Shown here in pieces: positions 49,764 through 58,218 of a stretch of 64,000 bases of DNA. Position numbers and translations under genes: made by a program. The notes beneath the pieces are model-generated. The model saw only the letters and a list, made by a program, of their open reading frames with translations, was not told the origin of the DNA and did no database searches. Origin of the DNA: Campylobacter sp. 2014D-0216 (GTDB lineage Bacteria > Campylobacterota > Campylobacteria > Campylobacterales > Campylobacteraceae); contig NZ_CP063089.1 in the NCBI RefSeq assembly GCF_014931215.1, forward strand, positions 992,001 to 1,056,000, read 5' to 3'. Positions within the stretch are counted from its first letter, which is position 1, and every line of letters starts with the position of its first letter.

Positions 49764-50258
49764 TTAAAGAAAAACTTCAATCGCATTTGAATCTTGAATA
49801 AGTTTTTCTTGTTGTTTTTTTCTATCTTCTAATAGTTTTTGAGCTAAACTCTCATCTTCAATAGCTAAAATTTGAACCGCCAAATAAGCTGCATTCATCG
49901 CACCTGCTTTACCTATAGCTAAAGTTGCAACTGGAATCCCACTTGGCATTTGAACTGTAGAAAACAAAGAATCCATGCTTGCTAGGTTGCTTCCTGGCAT
50001 AGGTATACCTAAAACAGGTTTTGTTGTATGAGCTGCCACAGCTCCAGCCAAATGCGCCGCCATACCCGCTGCTGCGATAAAGACTTTCGCACCTTTTTCT
50101 TCAGCATTTTTGATATATTCTTGTGTTCTTTGAGGGCTTCTATGAGCAGAAGTAATTAAAACTTCATATTTCACGCCAAATTTTTCTAAGACACCCAAAG
50201 CTTCTTTTACGATATCATAATCGCTTTTACTTCCCATTAATATAGAAACAAATTTCAT
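49764..50258 (-). CDS. purE: N5-carboxyaminoimidazole ribonucleotide mutase
   Basis: A 164-residue purine biosynthesis enzyme. It has ILMGSKSDYDIVKEA, ITSAHRSPQRTQEYI with the catalytic His, AAAGMAAHLAGAVAAHTTKP, and GIPMPGSNLASMDSLFSTVQ. All PurE class I motifs are present. The start overlaps the U32 gene stop (ATGA). Confidence 0.96.
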   Translation of the reverse strand: MKFVSILMGSKSDYDIVKEALGVLEKFGVKYEVLITSAHRSPQRTQEYIKNAEEKGAKVFIAAAGMAAHLAGAVAAHTTKPVLGIPMPGSNLASMDSLFSTVQMPSGIPVATLAIGKAGAMNAAYLAVQILAIEDESLAQKLLEDRKKQQEKLIQDSNAIEVFL

Positions 50259-51511
50259 TCAACACCCCTTCTTAAAAAACTAAATTCTGGAAGTTTAAAC
50301 GGCAAAGCAATTTCATTTTCATTACCACTGTGAATTACATCAAATTCTTTATTATTTTTAGCTAGCAATTGTTTAAATACGATAAATTTCTTTCCTTCGT
50401 TTTCATAAATCACCCCTAGCTTATTTTCTCCTAATTCTATATGAGAGTGGATTGGTGCTAAAATTTCGTATTCTTTTCCTAGCTCTATTTTACCTTTGCA
50501 CTTGAAAAATTCCCCATCCTCGCTAATAGCATGCACTTGATGCGTACCTTCTTCTATGCTTGTATTATGGTTAATTGAATCAGTTTTTTCATAAGCTCTT
50601 GAAACCAAATATCCATCTGTAAAGCCTCTATGTTTTAAAGTATGAATTTCTTTTTCATATTTGCTTGCATCGAAAGTGTTTTGCAATACATCCTCTACTG
50701 CCATTTTATAAGTTCTTGTGGTTAAAGCAGCATAGTACTCGCTTTTTGTCCTTCCTTCAATCTTAAAAGCATGAATACAGTTTTCTTGCATAATTTTTTG
50801 AATATATGAACTTAAATTTAGATCTTTGGAATTAAACACATGTGTACCATTTTCATCTTCTTCTAATCTAAAAAGCGTATTGGTTTCTGGATTTTTTGCA
50901 TACAATTCATAGTTAAAACGACAGTCATTTGCACAAGATCCACGGTTACTCATACGTCCGCTTTGCACTGAGCTTATTAAACATCTACCCGAATAAGCAA
51001 AACACATCGAACCATGCACAAAACTTTCAAGCTCAATATCGCAATTATTTCTAAGATCTTTTGCATCTTTTAAGCCCAATTCCCTTGCGATAACAACACG
51101 CTTTGCACCCATGTCTTTATAAACTTGCGCATCAAGATAATTCAAAATATTTGCTTGAGTTGACACATGTAGATTGATTTCAGGTGCAAGCTCCTTAACC
51201 AAACGCATCGCACCTACTGAAGCTACTATAAAAGCATCAGGTTTCATTTCTTTTAGTTTTAATATATGTCTTTTTAGACCTTCAATTTGCGAACTAAAAT
51301 GAAAACCATTAATCGTAACATAGATTTTTTTTCCTTTAGAATGCGTATAATCAATGGCTTCTTTGAAAGTTTCGTAGTTAAAATCTCTTGCGGTTCTTGC
51401 TCGAAGTGAAAAATTACTCACACCCGCATAAACAGCATCAGCTCCATAAGCCAATGCTATTTTTAATTTTGCAAAATTACCTGCTGGAGAAACTATTTCA
51501 GGAACAATCAT
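50255..51511 (-). CDS. U32 family peptidase-like protein (TrhP/YegQ type)
   Basis: A 418-residue protein with the U32 pattern: PEIVSPAGNFAKLKIALAYG, DAVYAGVSNFSLRAR, VHGSMCFAYSGRCLISS, RMSNRGSCANDCRFNY and IKGRT-like FKIEGRTKSEYYAA. The Cys residues fit the iron-sulfur-binding subgroup, whose E. coli member TrhP takes part in 5-hydroxylation of tRNA uridine 34. Older annotations call it collagenase. It overlaps cheZ and purE by ATGA. The pairing with cheZ is as in Helicobacter. Confidence 0.88.
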   Translation of the reverse strand: MIVPEIVSPAGNFAKLKIALAYGADAVYAGVSNFSLRARTARDFNYETFKEAIDYTHSKGKKIYVTINGFHFSSQIEGLKRHILKLKEMKPDAFIVASVGAMRLVKELAPEINLHVSTQANILNYLDAQVYKDMGAKRVVIARELGLKDAKDLRNNCDIELESFVHGSMCFAYSGRCLISSVQSGRMSNRGSCANDCRFNYELYAKNPETNTLFRLEEDENGTHVFNSKDLNLSSYIQKIMQENCIHAFKIEGRTKSEYYAALTTRTYKMAVEDVLQNTFDASKYEKEIHTLKHRGFTDGYLVSRAYEKTDSINHNTSIEEGTHQVHAISEDGEFFKCKGKIELGKEYEILAPIHSHIELGENKLGVIYENEGKKFIVFKQLLAKNNKEFDVIHSGNENEIALPFKLPEFSFLRRGVE

Positions 51512-52218
51512 TTTTTTCCTAAACTAGCAATCAAGGCCTCGATATCATCATTACTTACAACATCGCTTGTTGTATCCCCTTCAATGTGAACAGCAGAACC
51601 AACACGTTTTTCATCATCAATTTTACCTTCAAATAGACTGCTCATATATCTACTTAAAGCTCTCATTACATTGATAACACGCTCAATTTTTTGACGATGA
51701 ATATCTTGATATTGCATTGCATCCATTGCCATCATAACCTCATCTTGTCCAGTTTGTAAACAACCTGTTATCTCATCGATAATATTTTTAGCGTCATTAT
51801 TAGTGTCAATAGCTTCTTTAAAGCTAGCTACATTAGGAAATTTTGTATTTAATTTTTCAAAAATTTCTATATTTTTATTTAAAGCATCACTAATCACACA
51901 AAGTTGATTTTCTGAATTTGCAAAAAAATCATTGATAGCTTCTAGTTTTTCCATCATTTCAGTTGCTTTGATTTCGCTATCTCTTGTCACATCATCAAGC
52001 TGATGTACAACTTTATGTTCTTTGCTTGGTGGTGGTGGTGGCCATGCCATATCCGCTCTTGCTTTATAATCACCATTAATCATATCACTAACTATTTGTT
52101 TGTTTTTTTCTTCATCTTCATAGTCTGTTTCAGGTTTTGCTTCTGCGCTTTCTTCGACAGAATCAAGATCTAAATCTTCAGCGCTATTCATTAAAGCATC
52201 TAATTCTTCTTGAGTCAT
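51508..52218 (-). CDS. cheZ: Chemotaxis phosphatase CheZ (epsilonproteobacterial type)
   Basis: A 236-residue protein. The middle is helical, with the phosphatase segment MMAMDAMQYQDIHRQKIERV carrying the Asp/Gln pair typical of CheZ (QDxxxQ-type). A proline stretch MAWPPPPPSKEH separates an acidic N-terminus. The C-terminal NDDIEALIASLGKK resembles the CheY-binding tail. The N-terminal MTQEELDALMNSAED resembles the FliM-type CheY-binding peptide. It follows a TATAAT promoter, and the U32 gene is coupled downstream, as for HP0170-HP0169. Confidence 0.85.
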   Translation of the reverse strand: MTQEELDALMNSAEDLDLDSVEESAEAKPETDYEDEEKNKQIVSDMINGDYKARADMAWPPPPPSKEHKVVHQLDDVTRDSEIKATEMMEKLEAINDFFANSENQLCVISDALNKNIEIFEKLNTKFPNVASFKEAIDTNNDAKNIIDEITGCLQTGQDEVMMAMDAMQYQDIHRQKIERVINVMRALSRYMSSLFEGKIDDEKRVGSAVHIEGDTTSDVVSNDDIEALIASLGKK

Positions 52219-52253
52219 TTCTACACCTTTTTAATAATAAAAACTAATGTAGG

Positions 52254-52259
52254 ATTATA
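52254..52259 (-). promoter_or_regulatory. Putative cheZ promoter -10 box
   Basis: TATAAT on the minus strand about 36 bases before the cheZ ATG, with AAAAAGG as ribosome binding site. It lies in the 215-base divergent gap to glnA, which is otherwise very AT-rich without other clear features. Confidence 0.55.
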
Positions 52260-52385
52260 TTATAAAAAAATATAAATCAACATTAAATTTTTAGAATAAA
52301 TCTGTTTTTTTGTTTAATTTATTATTTTTTTTACAATTGACTAAAAAAAATATATTAATTTAAACTTAATTTAAAAAAAAGATAC

Positions 52386-52391
52386 TACAAT
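52386..52391 (+). promoter_or_regulatory. Putative glnA promoter -10 box
   Basis: TACAAT 43 bases before the glnA ATG, followed by AAGGAG at 52423-52428. The upstream 100 bases are a succession of A and T runs. No sigma54-type element (GG...GC pair) was seen. Confidence 0.5.
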
Positions 52392-52433
52392 CTTAAAAAA
52401 TAAATTCAAAAAACCTATTAAAAAGGAGAAAAA

Positions 52434-53864
52434 ATGGGTAAGTTTGTAAATAATATCGATGAGTTTTTTAGTTATTGCCAAGAACATGAAGTAATGTTTG
52501 TTGATTTTAGGTTTACCGATATGATAGGAACTTGGCATCATATTACTTATAATATAAAAGCGATTGATGATAAAACATTTGAAAACGGAATACCTTTTGA
52601 CGCAAGTTCTTTACACGGCTGGCAACCTATAGAAAAATCTGATATGATCTTAAAACCTGATGTTGAAAGCGCTTTTTTAGATCCTTTCACAGCTGATCCT
52701 ACTATTATAGTTATTTGTGATGTTTATGATATCTATAAAGAACAAATGTATGAAAAATGCCCAAGAAGTATAGCCAAAAAAGCCATGCAACATTTAAGTT
52801 CTAGCAATATCGCTGATGCGGCATTTTTTGGCCCTGAAAATGAATTTTTTATTTTTGACAATGTTAAAATCGTCGATTCTTCTCATTGTGCAAAATACGA
52901 AGTTGACACCGAAGAAGGCGAATGGAACGACAATAAAGACTTTACTGATAGCTACAACAGTGGACACCGCCCAAGAAATAAAGGTGGGTATTTTCCAGTT
53001 AGCCCTATTGACTCAAGTGTGGATATTAGATCTGAGATGGTGCAAGTTTTAGAAAGAGTGGGTTTAAAAACCTTTGTTCACCACCATGAAGTAGCACAAG
53101 GACAAGCTGAAATCGGCGTAGAATTTGGAAATTTAGTTGAAGCAGCTGATAATGTACAAATTTATAAATATGTAGTAAAAATGGTAGCACATTTAAACGG
53201 AAAAACAGCAACCTTCATGCCAAAACCACTTTATGGGGATAATGGAAGCGGTATGCACGTGCATATGAGTTTATGGAAAGATGGAGTGAATTTATTTTAC
53301 GATAAAGATGGCTATGGAAAACTAAGCGAATGTGCGATTAACTACATCGGAGGAATTTTAGCTAATGCTAGAAGCGTGGCAGCCTTTACTAATCCTAGTT
53401 CAAATTCTTACAAAAGAATAGTTCCGGGTTTTGAAGCACCTTGTATATTAACTTACTCTTGCCAAAACCGTTCTGCAAGTTGTCGCGTGCCTTATGGCAT
53501 CAATGAAAAAAGTGCAAGGGTTGAAATAAGATTTCCTGATAGCACTTCTAATCCTTACCTAGCTTTTACAAGCTTATTGATGGCAGGGCTTGATGGTATC
53601 AAAAACAAAACCATACCAGTGGGCCCAATGGATGAGAATTTATTCGCACTTACTTTAGATGAAATTAGAGAAAAAGGGATCGAGCAACTACCTCATACTT
53701 TAAGAGGCTCTTTAGAGGCACTCATTAGAAAAAATGCCTTCTTAAAACCTGTGATGAGTGATATTTTTATTGATGATTATCAACATATGAAATTTGAAAC
53801 TCAAGTTTGGCCTGTAGAAGCTAGACCAACTGCTTATGAGTTTAAAACCTGCTATTCTTGCTAA
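52434..53864 (+). CDS. glnA: Glutamine synthetase type I
   Basis: A 476-residue enzyme making glutamine from glutamate and ammonia. It has [28 protein letters not shown], the Asn/His segment [35 protein letters not shown] and [16 protein letters not shown]. The position of the regulatory adenylylation Tyr (NLYDL in enteric bacteria) is Phe404 in NLFAL, so this control is probably absent, as described for Helicobacter. It is monocistronic: a promoter precedes it and a bidirectional terminator follows. Confidence 0.97.
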   Translation: MGKFVNNIDEFFSYCQEHEVMFVDFRFTDMIGTWHHITYNIKAIDDKTFENGIPFDASSLHGWQPIEKSDMILKPDVESAFLDPFTADPTIIVICDVYDIYKEQMYEKCPRSIAKKAMQHLSSSNIADAAFFGPENEFFIFDNVKIVDSSHCAKYEVDTEEGEWNDNKDFTDSYNSGHRPRNKGGYFPVSPIDSSVDIRSEMVQVLERVGLKTFVHHHEVAQGQAEIGVEFGNLVEAADNVQIYKYVVKMVAHLNGKTATFMPKPLYGDNGSGMHVHMSLWKDGVNLFYDKDGYGKLSECAINYIGGILANARSVAAFTNPSSNSYKRIVPGFEAPCILTYSCQNRSASCRVPYGINEKSARVEIRFPDSTSNPYLAFTSLLMAGLDGIKNKTIPVGPMDENLFALTLDEIREKGIEQLPHTLRGSLEALIRKNAFLKPVMSDIFIDDYQHMKFETQVWPVEARPTAYEFKTCYSC

Positions 53865-53892
53865 ATTTTGATGCCAAATGGCATCAAAATTT
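53863..53892. terminator. Bidirectional terminator between glnA and purU
   Basis: AAATTTTGATGCC (53863-53875) and GGCATCAAAATTT (53880-53892) form a perfect 13-bp stem with an AAAT loop. Each transcript ends in a TTT. It overlaps the stop codons of both convergent genes. Confidence 0.75.
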
Positions 53893-54718
53893 AAAAGACA
53901 ATAGTTTTATTTTCATAAATGAAAATTCTATCATCAAACACCAAATCCAACGCTTTAGAAAATACATTTTTCTCTACATTGCGACCAGCTTGCTGCATAG
54001 CTTGCCAAGAATACTCATGTGTTACAGGTATAACATCTTGGGTAATAATTGGCCCCTCATCAAGGTTGTTATTAACAAAATGTGCAGTTGCACCAATGAT
54101 TTTAACCCCTCTCTCATAAGCTTGCTTATAAGGATTTGCACCAATAAAAGCAGGTAAAAAAGAATGATGTATATTAATAATCCTTCCTTCAAAACGTTCC
54201 ACAAAAGATGGAGATAATATCCTCATGTACTTTGCTAAAACAATATAATCAAACTCATATTGACTTAAACATTCTAACATCTTCTCTTCATGCTCTTGCC
54301 TACTTAAATCTTGTGCTAAAACCGCATGAAAAGGAAGGTTAAATTTATCCACCAAAGGCTTTAACACATCATAATTTGCAATCACTGCTTTGATATTTGC
54401 ATTAAATTCACCACTAAATTGACGGATCAACAACTCACCTAGACAATGCGTTTCTTTAGTAGCTAAAACAACAATATCTTTTTTTCTTTTTAAGGTTATT
54501 TCTATATGTGCATCATCAGGAAGCATCGCTTCAAGTGTTCCTTTGAATGCTTTTACATCAAGCTCTCCTTCTAAATGCGCTCTAAAGAAAAAACGATTTT
54601 CCCCAACAAATTCATCATTTTTTACGATATTAATTCGATATTTGAAAATGACATCTGAAATTCTATAAATCAAACCTTTTTCATCACTACTTGAAATTTT
54701 TAAAATATATTCATTCAT
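53891..54718 (-). CDS. purU: Formyltetrahydrofolate deformylase
   Basis: A 275-residue enzyme that releases formate from 10-formyl-THF. The N-terminal ~85 residues form an ACT domain (YILKISSSDEKGLIYRISD). The C-terminal formyltransferase fold has YDYIVLAKYMRILSP-like FDYIVLAKYMRILSPSF, INIHHSFLPAFIGANPY and IIGATAHFVNNNLDEGPII with the catalytic Asn/His/Asp. Start overlaps the CCA-enzyme stop (ATGA). Confidence 0.94.
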   Translation of the reverse strand: MNEYILKISSSDEKGLIYRISDVIFKYRINIVKNDEFVGENRFFFRAHLEGELDVKAFKGTLEAMLPDDAHIEITLKRKKDIVVLATKETHCLGELLIRQFSGEFNANIKAVIANYDVLKPLVDKFNLPFHAVLAQDLSRQEHEEKMLECLSQYEFDYIVLAKYMRILSPSFVERFEGRIINIHHSFLPAFIGANPYKQAYERGVKIIGATAHFVNNNLDEGPIITQDVIPVTHEYSWQAMQQAGRNVEKNVFSKALDLVFDDRIFIYENKTIVF

Positions 54719-55824
54719 TCTTGCTCCTTGATATAGTTTTTTAACTCTTGCAATCTTCTTTTTTCAAGCTCACTCCCAAGCTCTTTTCCGCTAAAGCCTT
54801 CCCTTAACAAATCTTCTGACTTTACCTTGCTTATAAAAGCTTGTTCATATAGTTTTAATTTTTTAGCTTGCAAGATACGCTCTTTACTCCAAAGTCCAAG
54901 CCACTTGCAAAGGGGTATTTTTAAAGCAACTTTAGCCAGATCAAAATCATCAATTTTTCCTAGCATAAAATCTTGCTCACATTTTTTCAAAAGATCTTTT
55001 TTTAGCTTGGTTTTTTTAAAAAAATCATTTTTATCTATATGAAAAAAATTTAAATACAAATACAAATACAAAGCCTCATCTTGAATCAATTTTTGACTTT
55101 GTTCTAAAAGCTTTTGAAATTCCATATCAAAGCTTTGATAAAAAAAGATTTTTTCTTCTAAATTTAGAATTTTAAAATATTCATAGGCCTTATTCAACCG
55201 TGTGGTTTTAAAAATTTTATACAATTCATTGTTAATGCGTTCTCTTGAAAGATCATTAATGTCCATAGTTTGCATTAAACTCAAACTTTCACTTGCAATC
55301 TTTAAATCAAACCTACACGCAAAAGCAATTCCACGAAGTACTCTTAAGCTATCTTCTATAAAACTTTGATCATGAATATGTCTGATTGTTTTTGCTTGCA
55401 AATCTTTTAAACCATTAAAGAAATCTAAAAATTCAAAGCTAAAGATATTTACCATCATAGCGTTAATGGTAAAATCTCTCCTCTTAGCTCCTTCTTGTTC
55501 ATCATTGCAAACTTTAACTTCAAAACCCTTATGTCCTTGTGAAATTTTATTTTCATAACGTGCCAAAGCTAGGTCAAATTTTTTATACTTATATACAAAA
55601 AAACTCTTCCCTACTCCATTTGCTCCAAGTTTTTGCATAAGTGTATCAAAAAGTTCAGGCTGAATGTCATAAATTTCTATATCATAATCATCACTTGATA
55701 AATCTAAAAAAGAATTCCTTACACAACCACCTACTAAATAAGCTCTTTGTGTGTAAGGTTTGAGTATATTTTTAATCCTTAAAAAATCTTGATCATTTTT
55801 TAAGTCTATCTTCAATCTTTGCAA
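54715..55824 (-). CDS. cca: Class II CCA-adding tRNA nucleotidyltransferase/poly(A) polymerase family
   Basis: A 369-residue member of the class II nucleotidyltransferases. It has RAYLVGGCVRNSFLDLSSDD, the metal-binding DYDIEIYD, RRDFTINAMMVNIFS, RHIHDQSFIEDSLRVLRGIA and RERINNELYKIF. It adds the CCA end of tRNA or acts as poly(A) polymerase; the former is more likely as only one such gene is expected. The start taken is the TTG at 55822-55824, which overlaps the preceding gene by 32 bases; this is uncertain. Confidence 0.88.
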   Translation of the reverse strand: MQRLKIDLKNDQDFLRIKNILKPYTQRAYLVGGCVRNSFLDLSSDDYDIEIYDIQPELFDTLMQKLGANGVGKSFFVYKYKKFDLALARYENKISQGHKGFEVKVCNDEQEGAKRRDFTINAMMVNIFSFEFLDFFNGLKDLQAKTIRHIHDQSFIEDSLRVLRGIAFACRFDLKIASESLSLMQTMDINDLSRERINNELYKIFKTTRLNKAYEYFKILNLEEKIFFYQSFDMEFQKLLEQSQKLIQDEALYLYLYLNFFHIDKNDFFKKTKLKKDLLKKCEQDFMLGKIDDFDLAKVALKIPLCKWLGLWSKERILQAKKLKLYEQAFISKVKSEDLLREGFSGKELGSELEKRRLQELKNYIKEQE

Positions 55825-56230
55825 GTAAAAACTCTAAAAAAGTAATCGTAATATCTAGTCTTTTTTCTACATGCTCATCTTTGGTATTTTTTAAACCTTC
55901 AAACAAAACCAAAATACGCTCTCTAAGATTTTTCAAAAAAAATTCTTCATTATTAATAATACTTTCTTCTTTTTCTTCTAAAACCTCGATCTTAATCGCC
56001 GCAGCTTGCTTTTCTTCTTTAACTTTTACTTCTAAATCATCTAATTCTTGAATTAATTCTTGTGTTACCTTGCTAATTTCTTCTTTGATCTTTTTTTCTT
56101 GTGGGTTTATACTTTTTTCTTGTGTAAGTTCTTCAACCATAGGAGCAAATTCATTACTTTGTTTTTTCGAATTATCAAGTTCTGAATTAACCTCACTTAT
56201 AGCCATTTTTGCTAAATCTTCAATATTCAT
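55793..56230 (-). CDS. Coiled-coil hypothetical protein in the nap-adjacent run
   Basis: A 145-residue protein of strongly acidic and basic helices (ELDDLEVKVKEEKQAAAIKI, EKEESIINNEEFFLKNLRER) with no signal or membrane segment. I start it at the ATG at 56228-56230, which makes an ATGA overlap with the TPR-like gene upstream; a GTG five codons earlier also exists. The role is unknown. The end (LRERILVLFEGLKNTKDEHV...) is helical and may interact with another protein. Confidence 0.65.
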   Translation of the reverse strand: MNIEDLAKMAISEVNSELDNSKKQSNEFAPMVEELTQEKSINPQEKKIKEEISKVTQELIQELDDLEVKVKEEKQAAAIKIEVLEEKEESIINNEEFFLKNLRERILVLFEGLKNTKDEHVEKRLDITITFLEFLLAKIEDRLKK

Positions 56231-56472
56231 AGCTTTATCAACCACCTTTTAAATTCATTAATTTCTTCTTCACTTTTCATATTAACAAAAAAATCAAGCA
56301 TATCATAATTTAAATCTTCATGATTTGAACGCAAACCACTTAAACGCCTTATTGCATCTATGGCATTTTTATTTTGCGGATCTTGCTTTAAAATATTTTT
56401 ATAAATTTCCAAGGCCTCATCTTTTAAGCCTTGTGCTTCATAAATAGAAGCCTCTGTAACTGTATATCGCAT
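56227..56472 (-). CDS. Small TPR-like protein
   Basis: An 81-residue protein starting MRYTVTEASIYEAQGLKDEA. ASIYEAQGLKDEALEIYKNI followed by LKQDPQNKNAIDAIRRLSG is one tetratricopeptide unit with a capping helix, and the C-terminus (KSEEEINEFKRWLIKL) is helical. The longer frame (start near 56511) begins in a region without a ribosome binding site, so I use the ATG at 56470-56472. Function unknown. ATGA couples it to the next gene. Confidence 0.7.
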   Translation of the reverse strand: MRYTVTEASIYEAQGLKDEALEIYKNILKQDPQNKNAIDAIRRLSGLRSNHEDLNYDMLDFFVNMKSEEEINEFKRWLIKL

Positions 56473-56537
56473 TATAAACTCACAAAAATAAAATCTTAAA
56501 AATTCTAACAAAAAAGGCTTTAATTTATTTTTAATCT

Positions 56538-57710
56538 TTATTTGATCACAGGGGCCTTATATGCTAAAAACACAAAAATATTTAAAATTATCGCTACAAC
56601 TATCAACATTAAAAAACCAAAGGTAAAATTTTTAAAATGATCATGCAATATCCCAACCACCCAAGGTGATTGAGCAGCGATTAAATACCCTACTCCTTGC
56701 GACATAGCTGAAAGCTTAGCTGCGATAGCAGAATTGGAACTTTTAATAGCAATAAACAATAAAGAAATCGTAAAAACCCCACTAGAGGCAAAACCTAAAA
56801 AAATTGCTGCTAAAAACAACATTGCCTTGGTATGGCATACAAAAATCATCATAAAACTTAAAACATATAAAAAACCCAGTGTCACAATCACAATGCTTTT
56901 AGCGCGATTTCTAAGTCTACCCAAAACAAGAGGTAACAAAAAAGCCACAGGCATACCGATGATTTGCGATAGCAATAAAACATTCGAACCAAAATCAATC
57001 CCAAACCCCTTTTCACTAATCATCACACTAAGCCAAGCAAACAAGCTATAAGATAAAAAGCTTTGTAGGCCCATTACTACAGTTACTTTCCATGCTGTTT
57101 TGTTTAAAAAGATATTAAAGCGATTTATATTTTTTCTTTTAGCTCGCAATAATCTTTTGTTTTTTAAATGCGGAAGATAAAAAAACAAAGCCATCAACGC
57201 CAAAATCACCCAAATAAACATAGCTTGTGGCACATCAAAAATTTTAAGTAAGGGTAGCGACAATGCCACACCTGCAATAGAAGATAACCCAATAATTGAA
57301 CCATATAGGCCCATTATTTTATAAGTATTTTTAGGAAATTTTTCTTTCACAAAAGAAGGTAACAATACATTTGCAATCGCTATCCCGCCTCCTATAAAAA
57401 ACACACCCAAAAACAAACCTATATTAGCACCATAACTTCTAAGCGCTTCACCAAAAACAATCAAAAGCAAGGCAAAAAATAAAGCTTTAATCTGTGAAAA
57501 ATATGCCACAAAAAAAGAAATAAGACCAAAAGCTATTAAAGGTAAAGTAGTAAGCATACCCGCTAAAGTAGAATTGATCTGATAATATTCTTGAATATGC
57601 CCTATCATAGGTCCTATGGAAGTTATAGGAGCTCTTAAATTTAAAGCCAAGGCAACTACTACTAAAATATTAATCCAAAAGAATTTTTTATATATGATTT
57701 GATGATGCAT
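56538..57710 (-). CDS. MFS transporter, CynX/NimT-like
   Basis: A 390-residue membrane carrier with 12 helices. The beginning (LVVVALALNLRAPITSIGPM) is the CynX/NimT-family signature, whose members export or import small anions such as cyanate or nitroimidazole-type compounds. Other traits are LPLIAFGLISFFVAYF and GFASSGVFTISLLFIAIKSS. No strong ribosome binding site precedes the ATG; it lies two bases after the stop of the small membrane-protein gene, so it may be read by coupling. Substrate unknown. Confidence 0.78.
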   Translation of the reverse strand: MHHQIIYKKFFWINILVVVALALNLRAPITSIGPMIGHIQEYYQINSTLAGMLTTLPLIAFGLISFFVAYFSQIKALFFALLLIVFGEALRSYGANIGLFLGVFFIGGGIAIANVLLPSFVKEKFPKNTYKIMGLYGSIIGLSSIAGVALSLPLLKIFDVPQAMFIWVILALMALFFYLPHLKNKRLLRAKRKNINRFNIFLNKTAWKVTVVMGLQSFLSYSLFAWLSVMISEKGFGIDFGSNVLLLSQIIGMPVAFLLPLVLGRLRNRAKSIVIVTLGFLYVLSFMMIFVCHTKAMLFLAAIFLGFASSGVFTISLLFIAIKSSNSAIAAKLSAMSQGVGYLIAAQSPWVVGILHDHFKNFTFGFLMLIVVAIILNIFVFLAYKAPVIK

Positions 57711-57712
57711 TG

Positions 57713-57880
57713 TTATTTTTGTTTTAAAATATTTTCAAGATATTTTTGCTTATCTTGTTCTGTGTCTTTTTGTTCTACTTGTTTTTGAGTTTTTATCGCC
57801 TCATTTTCTTCAGAAAAATACAAATAATCTACGACAAAAATAGATGAAATTATAAAAATCAAAGGAATTAAAAAAACCAT
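57713..57880 (-). CDS. Small hydrophobic protein at the end of the nap operon
   Basis: A 55-residue protein, below the usual annotation size limit. It starts ATG at 57878-57880 and has one hydrophobic helix (VFLIPLIFIISSIFVVDYLY) followed by a charged, Gln/Lys/Glu-rich tail (NEAIKTQKQVEQKDTEQDKQ). It should be an inner membrane protein with its tail in the cytoplasm or periplasm. It lies two bases after napD and two before the MFS gene. A small hydrophobic protein after napD is also recalled for C. jejuni, which supports that it is real. Function unknown. Confidence 0.7.
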   Translation of the reverse strand: MVFLIPLIFIISSIFVVDYLYFSEENEAIKTQKQVEQKDTEQDKQKYLENILKQK

Positions 57881-57882
57881 AA

Positions 57883-58218
57883 TTAATACTTTCTAAAAAT
57901 GTTGCCATAGTATTCTATATCATCTTTTTTTAAATTCTCATCAAAAGCATCAGATTTAAAATTTGACTTTAAAATTTTTTCTCTTTCTTCATCTAAATCT
58001 TGGTACGAAAAAACCATATTGATACTCACCACACCATCAAGCTGCTCTAATTGCTTATAAGCTTTCAACTCATCTTCTAAATTTTCACTCTCAATCACCA
58101 CGATGATTTTTTCTTCTTCAATTAATTCCACACTACAACAAGGTATATTTTGAATTTGTTCTTTTAACTTGCTGATTTTTTCTTCTTTGCTTAAAATCAA
58201 AACACTAGAAAGATTCAT
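57883..58218 (-). CDS. napD: Nitrate reductase maturation chaperone NapD
   Basis: A 111-residue cytoplasmic protein that binds the twin-arginine signal of NapA and holds it until the cofactor is inserted. It begins NLSSVLILSKEEKISKLKEQ and has IPCCSVELIEEEKIIVVIES and GVVSINMVFSYQDLDEE, the ferredoxin-like NapD fold. The overlap with napL is 14 bases. A longer C-terminal tail (KSNFKSDAFDENLKKDD) than in E. coli NapD. Confidence 0.85.
   Translation of the reverse strand: MNLSSVLILSKEEKISKLKEQIQNIPCCSVELIEEEKIIVVIESENLEDELKAYKQLEQLDGVVSINMVFSYQDLDEEREKILKSNFKSDAFDENLKKDDIEYYGNIFRKY

Noticed and set aside
52029..52050. GGT-type repeat in cheZ as a variable microsatellite
   Set aside because: It codes for a proline stretch with mixed codons and five units only; no sign of slippage.
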